DNA of 49,313 bases, taken from NCBI GenBank assembly GCA_009780825.1, contig WQZH01000017.1, forward strand, positions 1 to 49,313, written 5' to 3'. Origin of the DNA: Desulfobulbus sp. GTDB lineage: Bacteria > Desulfobacterota > Desulfobulbia > Desulfobulbales > Desulfobulbaceae. The notes beneath the pieces were generated by a model that made no database searches, was not told where the DNA came from, and saw only the letters and a program-made list of their open reading frames with translations. Shown piece by piece: positions 16,948-24,614 of the stretch. The first letter of the stretch is position 1, and each line of letters starts with the position of its first letter. The translations under genes were made by a program, and so were the position numbers.

Positions 16948-17220
16948 ATGATCACAGAAAATGTGCTGGAAGCGCCTGACGATGAACTTGTGTGCTGGTG
17001 TGCGGGGGTTTCTGTCAAAAGCATCCGAGAGGCTGTGCAAAATGGCGCGCTCACCTTGGAAGATATTCGCGCGGCGACCGGTGCTTGCATCAAGGGCGAT
17101 TGCAAAAATACTAATCCGCGCGGCCGTTGCTGCTCTGTGGAGATAGTCAAGTTCTTGCCTCGGGGGAAGAGAGAAAAAACTGTGGAATGCCCCTGTTGCC
17201 ATAACCAGTCGATTATTTAA
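16948..17220 (+). CDS. BFD-like [2Fe-2S]-binding protein
   Basis: This 90-residue protein has a BFD-type four-cysteine iron-sulfur site: VCWCAGVSVKSIREAV (Cys in CWC) and ATGACIKGDCKNTNP, with further Cys in RGRCCSVEI and a C-terminal ECPCCH. BFD domains bind [2Fe-2S] and pass electrons, as in bacterioferritin-associated ferredoxin and several anaerobic copper and redox proteins. No clear Shine-Dalgarno precedes the ATG at 16948. The next gene starts 10 bases downstream on the same strand, so the two are likely an operon. Its electron partner is unknown. Confidence 0.8.
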   Translation: MITENVLEAPDDELVCWCAGVSVKSIREAVQNGALTLEDIRAATGACIKGDCKNTNPRGRCCSVEIVKFLPRGKREKTVECPCCHNQSII

Positions 17221-17230
17221 TGGAGGCACC

Positions 17231-17800
17231 ATGTCTGACTTTTCTCTCAATCCCCAAAATACTGCGTTGGTCGCGATCGATCTGCAGAATTCGCTTATGG
17301 GACATCAAACGGCTCCACATTCTGTTGAGCAAGTCGTGCGATTGAACCGGCAGATTGCAGAGGCGTTGCGGACCAGTGGCGGGCTTGTGGTGTGGGTACG
17401 TGTTAACTTGAACGATTTCCTGAGTCTTCCGGTCGATCAGCCGCCCCAGTTTGGAAGCCAGCCATTGCCGGCGGAGTTCTCTGAAATTGCGCCGTCCGCA
17501 GGCCTCGAAGAAGGTGATCTGGTGATTACAAAACGGCATTGGGGCGCCTTCGCCAACACAGCGCTTAAAGAGCAGCTCAGGCTTCGCGGCATCGGAACGG
17601 TGGTGCTGACCGGAATTTCGACCAATGCAGGTGTTGAGTCAACGTTGCGCCAAGGCACAGGTCTTGGTTTCGCATTCGTCGTGGTCGAAGACGCTTGTTC
17701 GGGACAGGATAGTGAAGAGCATCGCTTCGCCTTTGAAAAAATCTTCCCGCGCCTAGCCCGTGTGCGCACTGCCAAAGAGGTCATCAAGGCGCTCGGCTGA
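17231..17800 (+). CDS. Isochorismatase-fold hydrolase-like protein lacking the catalytic Cys
   Basis: This 189-residue protein has the isochorismatase fold: AIDLQNSL (Asp17 of the catalytic triad), VITKRHWGAF (Lys101) and VVLTGISTNAGVESTLRQG. In cysteine hydrolases of this family the third residue is a Cys in the (S/T)xxCV turn, but here it is Gly134. A GISTNxGVEST variant is known in the family, so the change may be ancestral rather than decay. Substrate and activity are unknown. GGAGG precedes the ATG, 10 bases after the BFD-like gene, suggesting a redox context. Confidence 0.85.
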   Translation: MSDFSLNPQNTALVAIDLQNSLMGHQTAPHSVEQVVRLNRQIAEALRTSGGLVVWVRVNLNDFLSLPVDQPPQFGSQPLPAEFSEIAPSAGLEEGDLVITKRHWGAFANTALKEQLRLRGIGTVVLTGISTNAGVESTLRQGTGLGFAFVVVEDACSGQDSEEHRFAFEKIFPRLARVRTAKEVIKALG

Positions 17801-17867
17801 GCCGCGTTGGACATAAAGAGGAGCGAACAAGAATGGGGATTCTTCTGGTATTAAGGAAGAAAAAATC

Positions 17868-17892
17868 AAAAAAAGGAACCCGCATAACGGGT
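17868..17892 (-). terminator. Terminator of tRNA-Val
   Basis: On the minus strand ACCCG and CGGGT pair around TTATG, followed by TCC and seven T. It lies 7 bases past the tRNA 3' end. Confidence 0.65.
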
Positions 17893-17898
17893 CATGCT

Positions 17899-17973
17899 TG
17901 GTGGGCGATACAGGATTTGAACCTGTGACTTCCACCGTGTGAAAGTGGCACTCTCCCACTGAGTTAATCGCCC
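17899..17973 (-). tRNA. tRNA-Val (anticodon CAC)
   Basis: The minus strand folds as a 75-nt tRNA: acceptor GGGCGAT paired with ATCGCCC, a D-arm CTC...GAG, an anticodon stem CCACT/GGTGG with a TTCACAC loop giving anticodon CAC, a T-arm CACAGGTTCAAATCCTG, discriminator A and encoded CCA. It reads valine GTG codons. It is flanked upstream by the sensor kinase region on the other strand. No duplicated 3' end that would mark an island was seen. Confidence 0.92.
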
Positions 17974-18175
17974 AAGATGAGAAGCAAAAATAACAGAATT
18001 TTGTTTAATCTTACACGATGACTGGCGGCTTTTCAAGTTCACTGTTTTTCTAATTTTGACCAGGTACGTGACAAGTCCCATCCTTCAGGATAAAGACTCT
18101 GAACGGCAGCCGCCCGGCTCGGGCTAGGATCTGTCAACATGCTATCATTGGCTGTCCAAAAATATGAGGTTGATT

Positions 18176-20656
18176 ATGGGAAGACCAAATGACAACCACT
18201 CCATGCAGAGATTAGAGCTGCCCCGCCCCCCCCGAAAAATGCAGTTTCCAATTGGAGGGCTGATAATAGTTTTTGTCATCATTCTTTCGACGCTGTCACT
18301 TGTCAACCTGAACAGGTCTTTGAAACAAGAAATTGCGTATGTCAAAGAAGGGTTTGACAACCACATAAGAATCGCGACTGAAACACTGGTCAGTTCATTG
18401 AACATAATCCGTCAAATGTATTTGGACGGACATATTTCAGAAGAAATTTTAATGGAAAGCGCCAAAAGGCTGGTGCGTGAAACGCGGTACAGCAGTGCGC
18501 CGGAAAAGAAAAACGACGGTTACTTTTTTGCCGACACAGCCAAAGGGTTTTGCGTAGTTCACTATAACCCCGCAAACGAAGGTATTATGCGATGGAATTT
18601 GCAAGATAAAGAAGGCACATACCTGATCCGAAATTTTATAATGCGAGGGAATGAAGGCGGCGGCTACACCGAATTTTATTTCGGTAAAATGGGCGATGAA
18701 AAAGGTTCGTATCTAAAAAGGGGCTACACCCTAAAATATGAACCTTACGGATGGTATATCACTACCGGCAATTACTATGAGGATATAAATAAAATCATTG
18801 CGGAAATTGAGCACATAAGACGCACGGATTTTACTGTGACTATACTCGTCAGCCTGATCATCTCCATCGTGGGGCTGTTGCTAATGCACGAGCATAAAAA
18901 GATGGAGAAAAAATCCGCGCACCACAGCGAGCTGATTGAGATTACGAATAAAGTCGCGTTTGCGTTGCTCGCTCCGGTGAGTGGAAATGATTTCAAGGAT
19001 TCGCTGATTCAATGCCTGGGTCTGATTGGCAAGCACATGGACGTAGACCGTGTCCAAATTTGGCAAAATGAAATGGTTGGCGACACCCTCCACTATACCC
19101 TCAAGTATACTTGGGCTTCAAATATCGAACTTGATAACGATCTCGTCCCGATTGGGACAAGGCTAAGATACAGCGCCGCATGGAAGGAGATATTCCAGCG
19201 CAACGGTATTATCAATGGGCCTGTCTCAAAATTGCAACCGGAAGACCGGAAGGCTATGGAATCCATCGGCTTAAAATCCACGCTCACTATACCTTTACAC
19301 CTGCGAGGCGAGTTTTGGGGGATAGTCTGCATTGACGATTGTAGGCGGGAACGTGTTTTTTCAGACAGCGAGATAAATATGCTGAGATCCACGGGTTTAA
19401 TGCTGGAAAATTCAATTACCCGTCATGAGCAGTCTATCCAGCTCAGCAACATGAATGAGCAGCTCACCGACGCGCTTGAACGCGCGACAGTGGCAAGCAA
19501 GGCGAAGGGCGACTTTTTATCCAACATGAGCCATGAAATGCGGACGCCCATGAACGCGATTATCGGCATGGCTTTTATCGGAAAAAAAGCGAACGATATA
19601 GAACGCAAGGATAACGCGCTGCATAAAATCGGGGACGCATCGGCCCACCTGCTCGGCATCATAAATGATGTGCTTGACATGGCGAAGATTGAGGCGAACA
19701 AGCTGGAACTGATGCATATTGAATTTGATTTTGAACATATGCTGCAAAATGTGCTGGCGTTTATTCAGTTCCGCGTGGATGAAAAGCAACTGCGCCTCTC
19801 TAAAAATGTGGACAGCGCTATCCCACGTTTCCTCGTAGGGGACAGCCACCATTTGGCGCAGGTCATCACGAACCTGTTGTCCAACGCGGTAAAGTTCACG
19901 CATGAAGGCGGCGAAATCCGGCTTGACGCTGCGTTAATCAATGAAACAGAGGGCGAGTGCGAACTGCGTATCGAAGTTGCCGATAACGGGATAGGTATAT
20001 CGCGGGAACAGCAAGAAAAGCTGTTCTCGCCGTTTGAACAAGCTGAAAGCGGGATAAGCCGACAATATGGAGGCACGGGGCTTGGGCTTGTTATCTCTAA
20101 AAGCATCGTTGAGCTTATGGGCGGTACGATATGGATCAGATCGGAGATTGGCAAAGGCGCACGGTTTATTTTCACTGTGAAAGCAAAGCGTGGCGATAAA
20201 AGCCCAACAACAACCGAAGGAATGAATGACGGCGTAAATACTGACAACGCCGTCGGCATAGGCGAATTCGGGGGGCGGAAACTGTTGGTTGTCGAAGATG
20301 TTGAGATTAACCGTGAAATCCTATTGGCTTTATTAGAAGACACAGGGCTGGAAATTGACTGTGCCGTAAACGGCAAAGAGGCGCTGATGATGATTGAAGC
20401 CACACCTGAAAAATACGACATTGTGTTCATGGACATGCAAATGCCGGTTATGGACGGGCAAGAAGCAACGCGCCGCATACGTGCCCTGCCCGAGAGCCGT
20501 CGCGGGAGGCTGCCGATCATTGCGATGACCGCGAATGTCTTTAAGAGTGATGTGGACGCATGTTTCGCGGCGGGTATGGACGACCATCTTGGCAAGCCGA
20601 TCGATCTTGACAAGGTGTTAGAAAAACTGCGTAAATATTTAGGCAAACGCAAATAG
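18176..20656 (+). CDS. Hybrid sensor histidine kinase with Cache, GAF and receiver domains
   Basis: This 826-residue protein has two membrane segments (about residues 22-44 and 220-240) around an extracytoplasmic single-Cache sensor (DGYFFADTAKGFCVVHYNP, YTLKYEPYGWYITTGNYYED). Then come a GAF domain (about 250-420), HisKA with MSHEMRTPMNAIIGM (His453), an HATPase with DNGIGISREQQEKLFSPFEQ and GGTGLGLVIS, and a C-terminal receiver with FMDMQMPVMDGQEATRR (Asp753). The ATG at 18176 is preceded by TGAGG at a good distance. Base composition is clearly lower in GC than the core genes, and the sCache type resembles clostridial kinases, suggesting transfer. No cognate output gene is adjacent. Confidence 0.92.
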   Translation: MGRPNDNHSMQRLELPRPPRKMQFPIGGLIIVFVIILSTLSLVNLNRSLKQEIAYVKEGFDNHIRIATETLVSSLNIIRQMYLDGHISEEILMESAKRLVRETRYSSAPEKKNDGYFFADTAKGFCVVHYNPANEGIMRWNLQDKEGTYLIRNFIMRGNEGGGYTEFYFGKMGDEKGSYLKRGYTLKYEPYGWYITTGNYYEDINKIIAEIEHIRRTDFTVTILVSLIISIVGLLLMHEHKKMEKKSAHHSELIEITNKVAFALLAPVSGNDFKDSLIQCLGLIGKHMDVDRVQIWQNEMVGDTLHYTLKYTWASNIELDNDLVPIGTRLRYSAAWKEIFQRNGIINGPVSKLQPEDRKAMESIGLKSTLTIPLHLRGEFWGIVCIDDCRRERVFSDSEINMLRSTGLMLENSITRHEQSIQLSNMNEQLTDALERATVASKAKGDFLSNMSHEMRTPMNAIIGMAFIGKKANDIERKDNALHKIGDASAHLLGIINDVLDMAKIEANKLELMHIEFDFEHMLQNVLAFIQFRVDEKQLRLSKNVDSAIPRFLVGDSHHLAQVITNLLSNAVKFTHEGGEIRLDAALINETEGECELRIEVADNGIGISREQQEKLFSPFEQAESGISRQYGGTGLGLVISKSIVELMGGTIWIRSEIGKGARFIFTVKAKRGDKSPTTTEGMNDGVNTDNAVGIGEFGGRKLLVVEDVEINREILLALLEDTGLEIDCAVNGKEALMMIEATPEKYDIVFMDMQMPVMDGQEATRRIRALPESRRGRLPIIAMTANVFKSDVDACFAAGMDDHLGKPIDLDKVLEKLRKYLGKRK

Positions 20657-20727
20657 TTCATACACAATTTGTTGCGCGAAGCCCTTGGCGAATGCGTGTG
20701 ACGTGGTCGAAGAGATAAAAATATTGA

Positions 20728-20850
20728 ACAACCAAATAAAAAAGGGGTGTAAAAAAAAAATACGTTGCTTGGCAATTATAGCCTTAACTATTTTTGTTAC
20801 ACTGACAGGTTGCGAAAAAACTGCTGAACAAAAATCATACAATCCTGTGG
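20728..20850 (+). pseudogene. Truncated lipoprotein (signal peptide only)
   Basis: The frame encodes a lysine-rich start, IRCLAIIALTIFVTLTGC (lipobox LTGC), then EKTAEQKSYNP. After about residue 40 it runs into sequence that belongs to the opposite-strand cassette B gene, so the mature protein is missing. It has the AT-rich composition of the kinase gene just upstream and was probably its neighbour, for example a substrate-binding lipoprotein, before truncation. Confidence 0.5.
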
Positions 20851-21056
20851 TCAGCTTCACGACGTATGCGGTTCTTGTATCCGTAAAACGACTTGCCGCC
20901 TTTCTTGCGCATACGCAAACAGTATCTTGTCGTCAAATCCATAGGGATATTTGTCGCCAAGACCGTAAAAATATTCCCGTGGCCTCCCACTACCGTGCCT
21001 CCCACTAAAGTGTAGGTTTGCTTGGTTGCGTCTGCCAGGTACTGTACCGTTGCCAT
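20835..21056 (-). CDS. Cassette B small protein with YLxDAT start, possibly truncated
   Basis: ATG 21056 has GGAG six bases upstream and lies 20 bases after the cassette B membrane-protein gene. The 73 residues start MATVQYLADATKQTYTLVGG, which matches the start of the broken cassette A gene (MADTTYLTDATNSIYK), then diverge into a basic tail. An 11-base direct repeat encodes VGGTVVGG. The 3' end abuts the lipoprotein remnant, so the original gene may have been longer, with a variable C-terminal domain lost. Function is unknown. Confidence 0.45.
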   Translation of the reverse strand: MATVQYLADATKQTYTLVGGTVVGGHGNIFTVLATNIPMDLTTRYCLRMRKKGGKSFYGYKNRIRREADHRIV

Positions 21057-21076
21057 AGTAGTCTCCCGGTATAATT

Positions 21077-21895
21077 TCAATGACCATTACATAGACGAAG
21101 GAACCAGTGCGCATCAATGGGCCGATGCACACATTCATACTCTTTCCAATCAGGGGGGTAATAGTTCAGGGACGAGAACACTCGGACCTTATAGCTGTAT
21201 GTTCCATCTGTCCTCATTGGCCCGAGCAGGTAGCCCTGCTCGATTCGGGGCGGCTCGGGGAAATGAAGATAGTCTTTCCACACAGCGAAATAGCGCCAGG
21301 ATCCGGCAAAAAACGCTTTGTTCCTTAATGTTTTCTTAATACGCAATACACTATATTGGTAATCGAGCAAGCGGCACTTGGGCGGCGGCAGGTGTGCTTT
21401 TTGGCAGTCCATTGCCAGCTGTCGCTTCTCCTCGCGAGTTTTACCCCCCTTCACCCCCAAACACGAATTACCGCCCAAATGCCATTGTTCCAGTGCGTCA
21501 AGGCATGTATCAAACATCGCTCGCGCCCGTTGCGCCGTGGCAAGGGTGTAAGGATCCGGCAGCCAAAACAGAGGGATATAATCGACGCCTCTTAGCCCTA
21601 ACCGCTTCTCAAGTCCCTGTGTGCCTTGCTCCTCGGTTGGCCAGCTCAATTCCGGCGAGTGTTCCCGTTCCACAAAGGTGCGATAAAGGCGGATTACTTC
21701 TTCGAACTCTGCCCGGTGCGCTTGAAGATAGGCAATCATTTCCTCATCAGTGTACAACTCCAGCGGCACCCGGCGGGCATACCACCCAAAGAAAATGGCA
21801 AGCCCCAGACAGATGCCGGCAATCACCTGCGTCTTCCGACGCCGCCAGAAAGGGCGAGGGCGCCCTATATAGGTTGCTTGTTTATGATTTTCCAT
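21077..21895 (-). CDS. Cassette B membrane-anchored protein, unknown function (paralogue of 4867-5628)
   Basis: The 272-residue protein has a basic cytoplasmic start (RPRPFWRRRK), one membrane segment (about 26-40) and a soluble domain probably outside. Blocks shared with the cassette A protein are DEEMIAYLQAHRAEFEEV, WLPDPYTLATAQ, VWKDYLHFPEPPRIEQGYLL and YECVHRPIDAHWFLRLCNG. The middle (CLGVKGGKTREEKRQLAMDC) is specific to this copy. ATG 21895 lies two bases after the stop codon of the truncated lepB frame, so it may be translated from that transcript. The two cassettes are about 16 kb apart and clearly diverged. Confidence 0.7.
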   Translation of the reverse strand: MENHKQATYIGRPRPFWRRRKTQVIAGICLGLAIFFGWYARRVPLELYTDEEMIAYLQAHRAEFEEVIRLYRTFVEREHSPELSWPTEEQGTQGLEKRLGLRGVDYIPLFWLPDPYTLATAQRARAMFDTCLDALEQWHLGGNSCLGVKGGKTREEKRQLAMDCQKAHLPPPKCRLLDYQYSVLRIKKTLRNKAFFAGSWRYFAVWKDYLHFPEPPRIEQGYLLGPMRTDGTYSYKVRVFSSLNYYPPDWKEYECVHRPIDAHWFLRLCNGH

Positions 21896-21897
21896 GA

Positions 21898-22143
21898 TCA
21901 ACCCCAAAAACGGATCGCCACCACATCGCCCCGGGCGGGTTCGGAAAACAGATAGCGACCGCGCCAGCAGAAGTTGAAACCGCCGTCCCTATAGGTCGGC
22001 TCCATGCTTTTCCCCTGGATGTGGAGGGGAAGCAACGCTTGGGTGAACACCACCACGGCCGCCAGAGTCACCAGAAAAAGCCGCAGCAGGAACAACCGGC
22101 TCAGAGCAGGAAACAGAAAACGGCGCAATGTGGCTGCACTCAT
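21898..22143 (-). pseudogene. Signal peptidase I, 5' fragment
   Basis: ATG 22143 starts an 81-residue frame with a membrane segment (LFLLRLFLVTLAAVVVFTQ) and LHIQGKSMEPTYRDG, the S26 box with catalytic Ser, then ARGDVVAIRF. Full enzymes continue about 90 or more residues with the catalytic Lys in box D, absent here. The frame stops at 21898, two bases before the cassette B start, so the gene was cut by insertion or deletion at that junction. The fragment cannot be a working leader peptidase. A main copy is presumably elsewhere. Confidence 0.75.
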
Positions 22144-22488
22144 GGATTCTCGATAATTGTTCAAGGTTGCTTGCGAGCAAGAGAGCGATATTGACTGTGG
22201 CCTGCCGTGCGCTACCTGTTGCATGGTAGCACAGATTCCCCGAAAACACCGTTCAAACTCACCCTTGGATGCGGCCAGCTTTCCGGGCTGTGTATCAGGC
22301 AGTCGGCGCTTGGCATTTTCCCACAACGCATCGCCCCTGCATCCGCCGTTCGACTTTGTCTGTTTCCAGACAATCTCTGCTCGCCATTTCTTCGGCCTCT
22401 GGTATAGTTTCCCCCCATTGCATCTATTCCCTGCCCTTTCATCCGGGCGTATTGTTTCACTTTTCCGTTCTTCCTTGGGACCGACCTC
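22144..22488. other. Intergenic region between lepB fragment and antiporter
   Basis: This divergent intergenic region must hold promoters for both sides. Open frames here have no motif and overlap neighbours. I see no clear terminator or repeat. Confidence 0.4.
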
Positions 22489-24510
22489 ATGGGCATCGCC
22501 ACCGACATTATTCTTGTGGTTCTCGTCGCCTTCTTCTGCGGCCTCCTTATGCAGCGGCTGCGTCAGCCGCTTATTCTCGGTTATATCCTTGCCGGAGTGA
22601 TCCTCGGACCGCACACCGGCGGCCTGACCATCCATGAAATACATGAGATCGAGCTGTTGGCCGAGATCGGCGTGGCCCTTTTGCTGTTTGCCCTGGGGTT
22701 GGAATTCTCGCATAAAGACCTGAAGCCGGTCAAATGGATCGCCCTGATCGGCACCACTCTCCAGATGGCTCTCACCATCGGGCTCGGCATCGGCATCGGC
22801 CGGTTGATGGGGTGGGACCACAAGGCGTGCATTTGGTTTGGCGCCCTCATTTCCCTGTCTTCCACCATGGTGATCCTCAAAACCCTGATGAATCAGGGAT
22901 GGATTGGCACGCTGTCAAGCAAGGTGATGATCGGGATGCTGATCGTACAGGATCTGGCGGTGGTATTCATGATCATCATCCTGCCGCTGTTGGACCATCC
23001 AACCGCGAGTCTGACCTCTCTCGGACTGGCCACGCTCAAGGCCGCCCTGTTTCTGACCGGCATGTTCGTTTTCGGCATCCACCTGCTGCCATGGCTGATG
23101 CGCCAGATCGCCAGATTCGGTTCCCGCGAGCTGTTTCTCCTGGCCATCATCACCATCGGCCTGGGCATCGGATATATCACCTATCTGGTCGGCCTCTCTT
23201 TCGCCTTCGGGGCCTTCATTGCCGGCATGGTGTTGAACGCGTCCGACTACGGGCATCAGGCGCTGAGCGACATCATCCCCCTGCGCGATGTGTTCGGTCT
23301 GCTCTTCTTCGCCTCGGTGGGCATGCTGCTTGACCCCAATTTTCTTTTCCACCACTTCGGCGCCATTCTGGTGATGGTCATCCTGGTCAGTCTCGGCAAG
23401 GGATGCATTTTCGCCGCGATCTCGTGGTTGTTCCGCTACGGCAACGTCATTCCCATCGCCGTGGGGCTGGGCCTGTTTCAGATCGGCGAATTCTCCTTTG
23501 TCCTGGCGCGCATTGGACTGGCGACCGGTTCCATCAGCGTGGACCTGTACAACATGGTCCTGACCACCGCGGTGCTCACCATGATCCTGACCCCCCTGGT
23601 CTCGAATCAGACGACCAAACTGTATGCCATCAAAAAAAAATGGTTCCAGAAAGAGACGCTGGAATCGATCAATTTCCCTGACCAGGGGCTCGAAAAACAT
23701 GTGGTGATCGCCGGCGGGGGACGGGTGGGATTGCAGATCGCCACCACTTTGCACCGATTGCACATCCCGTTCGTGATCATCGAACTGGACCAGAGGCGGA
23801 TCGAACAGGCCAAGTCGGCTGGCTACGCCGTGGTCTACGGCGACGCCAGCCACGAAATCGTCCTCAATGCCGCTTCCATAGCCACGGCCTCGTTGCTGGC
23901 GGTCACCATTCCAGGCATGGTCGAATCGCAGAGCATTGTCAGCCATGCCCGGGCACTCAACAGCACGCTCCCCACCGTAGCCCGGCTCTCCAATCCTGAT
24001 TTTCTGGACATCTTCAGCGAGCTTGCGGTGACCGACCTGGTCTACCCGGAACTCGAGGCCGGCCTGGAAATGACCAGGCAGGCCCTGCTCATCCTGCACG
24101 TTCCGGTGATCGAAATCCATCGGCAGACAGAAGCACTGCGACGCGAATACTATTCCAGCCGGATCAGTCAGGAGGCCTCCTACCAAATCCTGTCCCAGTT
24201 CCGTGGAGCGGAGCAGCAATTCGATCTTGAATGGGTGGCTCTCCCGCCGGCCAGTTGCCTGCTCGACAAAACCATCGGTGAATCCGAGATTCGCAAAAAA
24301 ACCGGCGCATCGGTGGTCGGCGTGCTCCGCGACGGCTTCCTGGAGCCCAACCCAGGCCCACAATACTGTTTCCAGGAAAAGGATCAGGTGGCGCTCATCG
24401 GCTCAGACGCAGCCAGGGACGCCTTTCGGACCCATTTCCTGCTTCCTGAACCAGTCGCTGAACCCCGGCTCGAAGAACAAACGGGAACTGCCGCTCTTGA
24501 TGCGGCATGA
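22489..24510 (+). CDS. CPA2-family cation:proton antiporter with RCK domains (KefB/YbaL type)
   Basis: This 673-residue inner-membrane protein has an N-terminal Na+/H+ exchanger domain with about 12 segments (residues 1-385; [17 protein letters not shown] and [18 protein letters not shown]). A TrkA-N/RCK domain begins [17 protein letters not shown] (405 onwards), with the acidic [11 protein letters not shown] strand, and a TrkA-C domain near 570-650 ends the core. Such proteins export K+ or Na+ against H+ under nucleotide or glutathione control. It stands alone on the plus strand, with the lactate-dehydrogenase-like gene 105 bases downstream. Confidence 0.93.
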   Translation: MGIATDIILVVLVAFFCGLLMQRLRQPLILGYILAGVILGPHTGGLTIHEIHEIELLAEIGVALLLFALGLEFSHKDLKPVKWIALIGTTLQMALTIGLGIGIGRLMGWDHKACIWFGALISLSSTMVILKTLMNQGWIGTLSSKVMIGMLIVQDLAVVFMIIILPLLDHPTASLTSLGLATLKAALFLTGMFVFGIHLLPWLMRQIARFGSRELFLLAIITIGLGIGYITYLVGLSFAFGAFIAGMVLNASDYGHQALSDIIPLRDVFGLLFFASVGMLLDPNFLFHHFGAILVMVILVSLGKGCIFAAISWLFRYGNVIPIAVGLGLFQIGEFSFVLARIGLATGSISVDLYNMVLTTAVLTMILTPLVSNQTTKLYAIKKKWFQKETLESINFPDQGLEKHVVIAGGGRVGLQIATTLHRLHIPFVIIELDQRRIEQAKSAGYAVVYGDASHEIVLNAASIATASLLAVTIPGMVESQSIVSHARALNSTLPTVARLSNPDFLDIFSELAVTDLVYPELEAGLEMTRQALLILHVPVIEIHRQTEALRREYYSSRISQEASYQILSQFRGAEQQFDLEWVALPPASCLLDKTIGESEIRKKTGASVVGVLRDGFLEPNPGPQYCFQEKDQVALIGSDAARDAFRTHFLLPEPVAEPRLEEQTGTAALDAA

Positions 24511-24614
24511 GTCAGGAAAAATCCTGCTGTATGCACAACCTCGGCTGACGACCGGAACCCGGCCTCGTGCCCCTGTCTTCCCGCCCTAACACCCGTTCCC
24601 ATCAGGTACCCAGT

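Noticed and set aside
17899..17973. tRNA-Val as an island attachment site
   Set aside because: No repeated tRNA 3' end and no integrase gene are visible on either side.
22915..24363. 482-codon minus-strand open frame
   Set aside because: It is antisense to the antiporter and has no recognisable domain.
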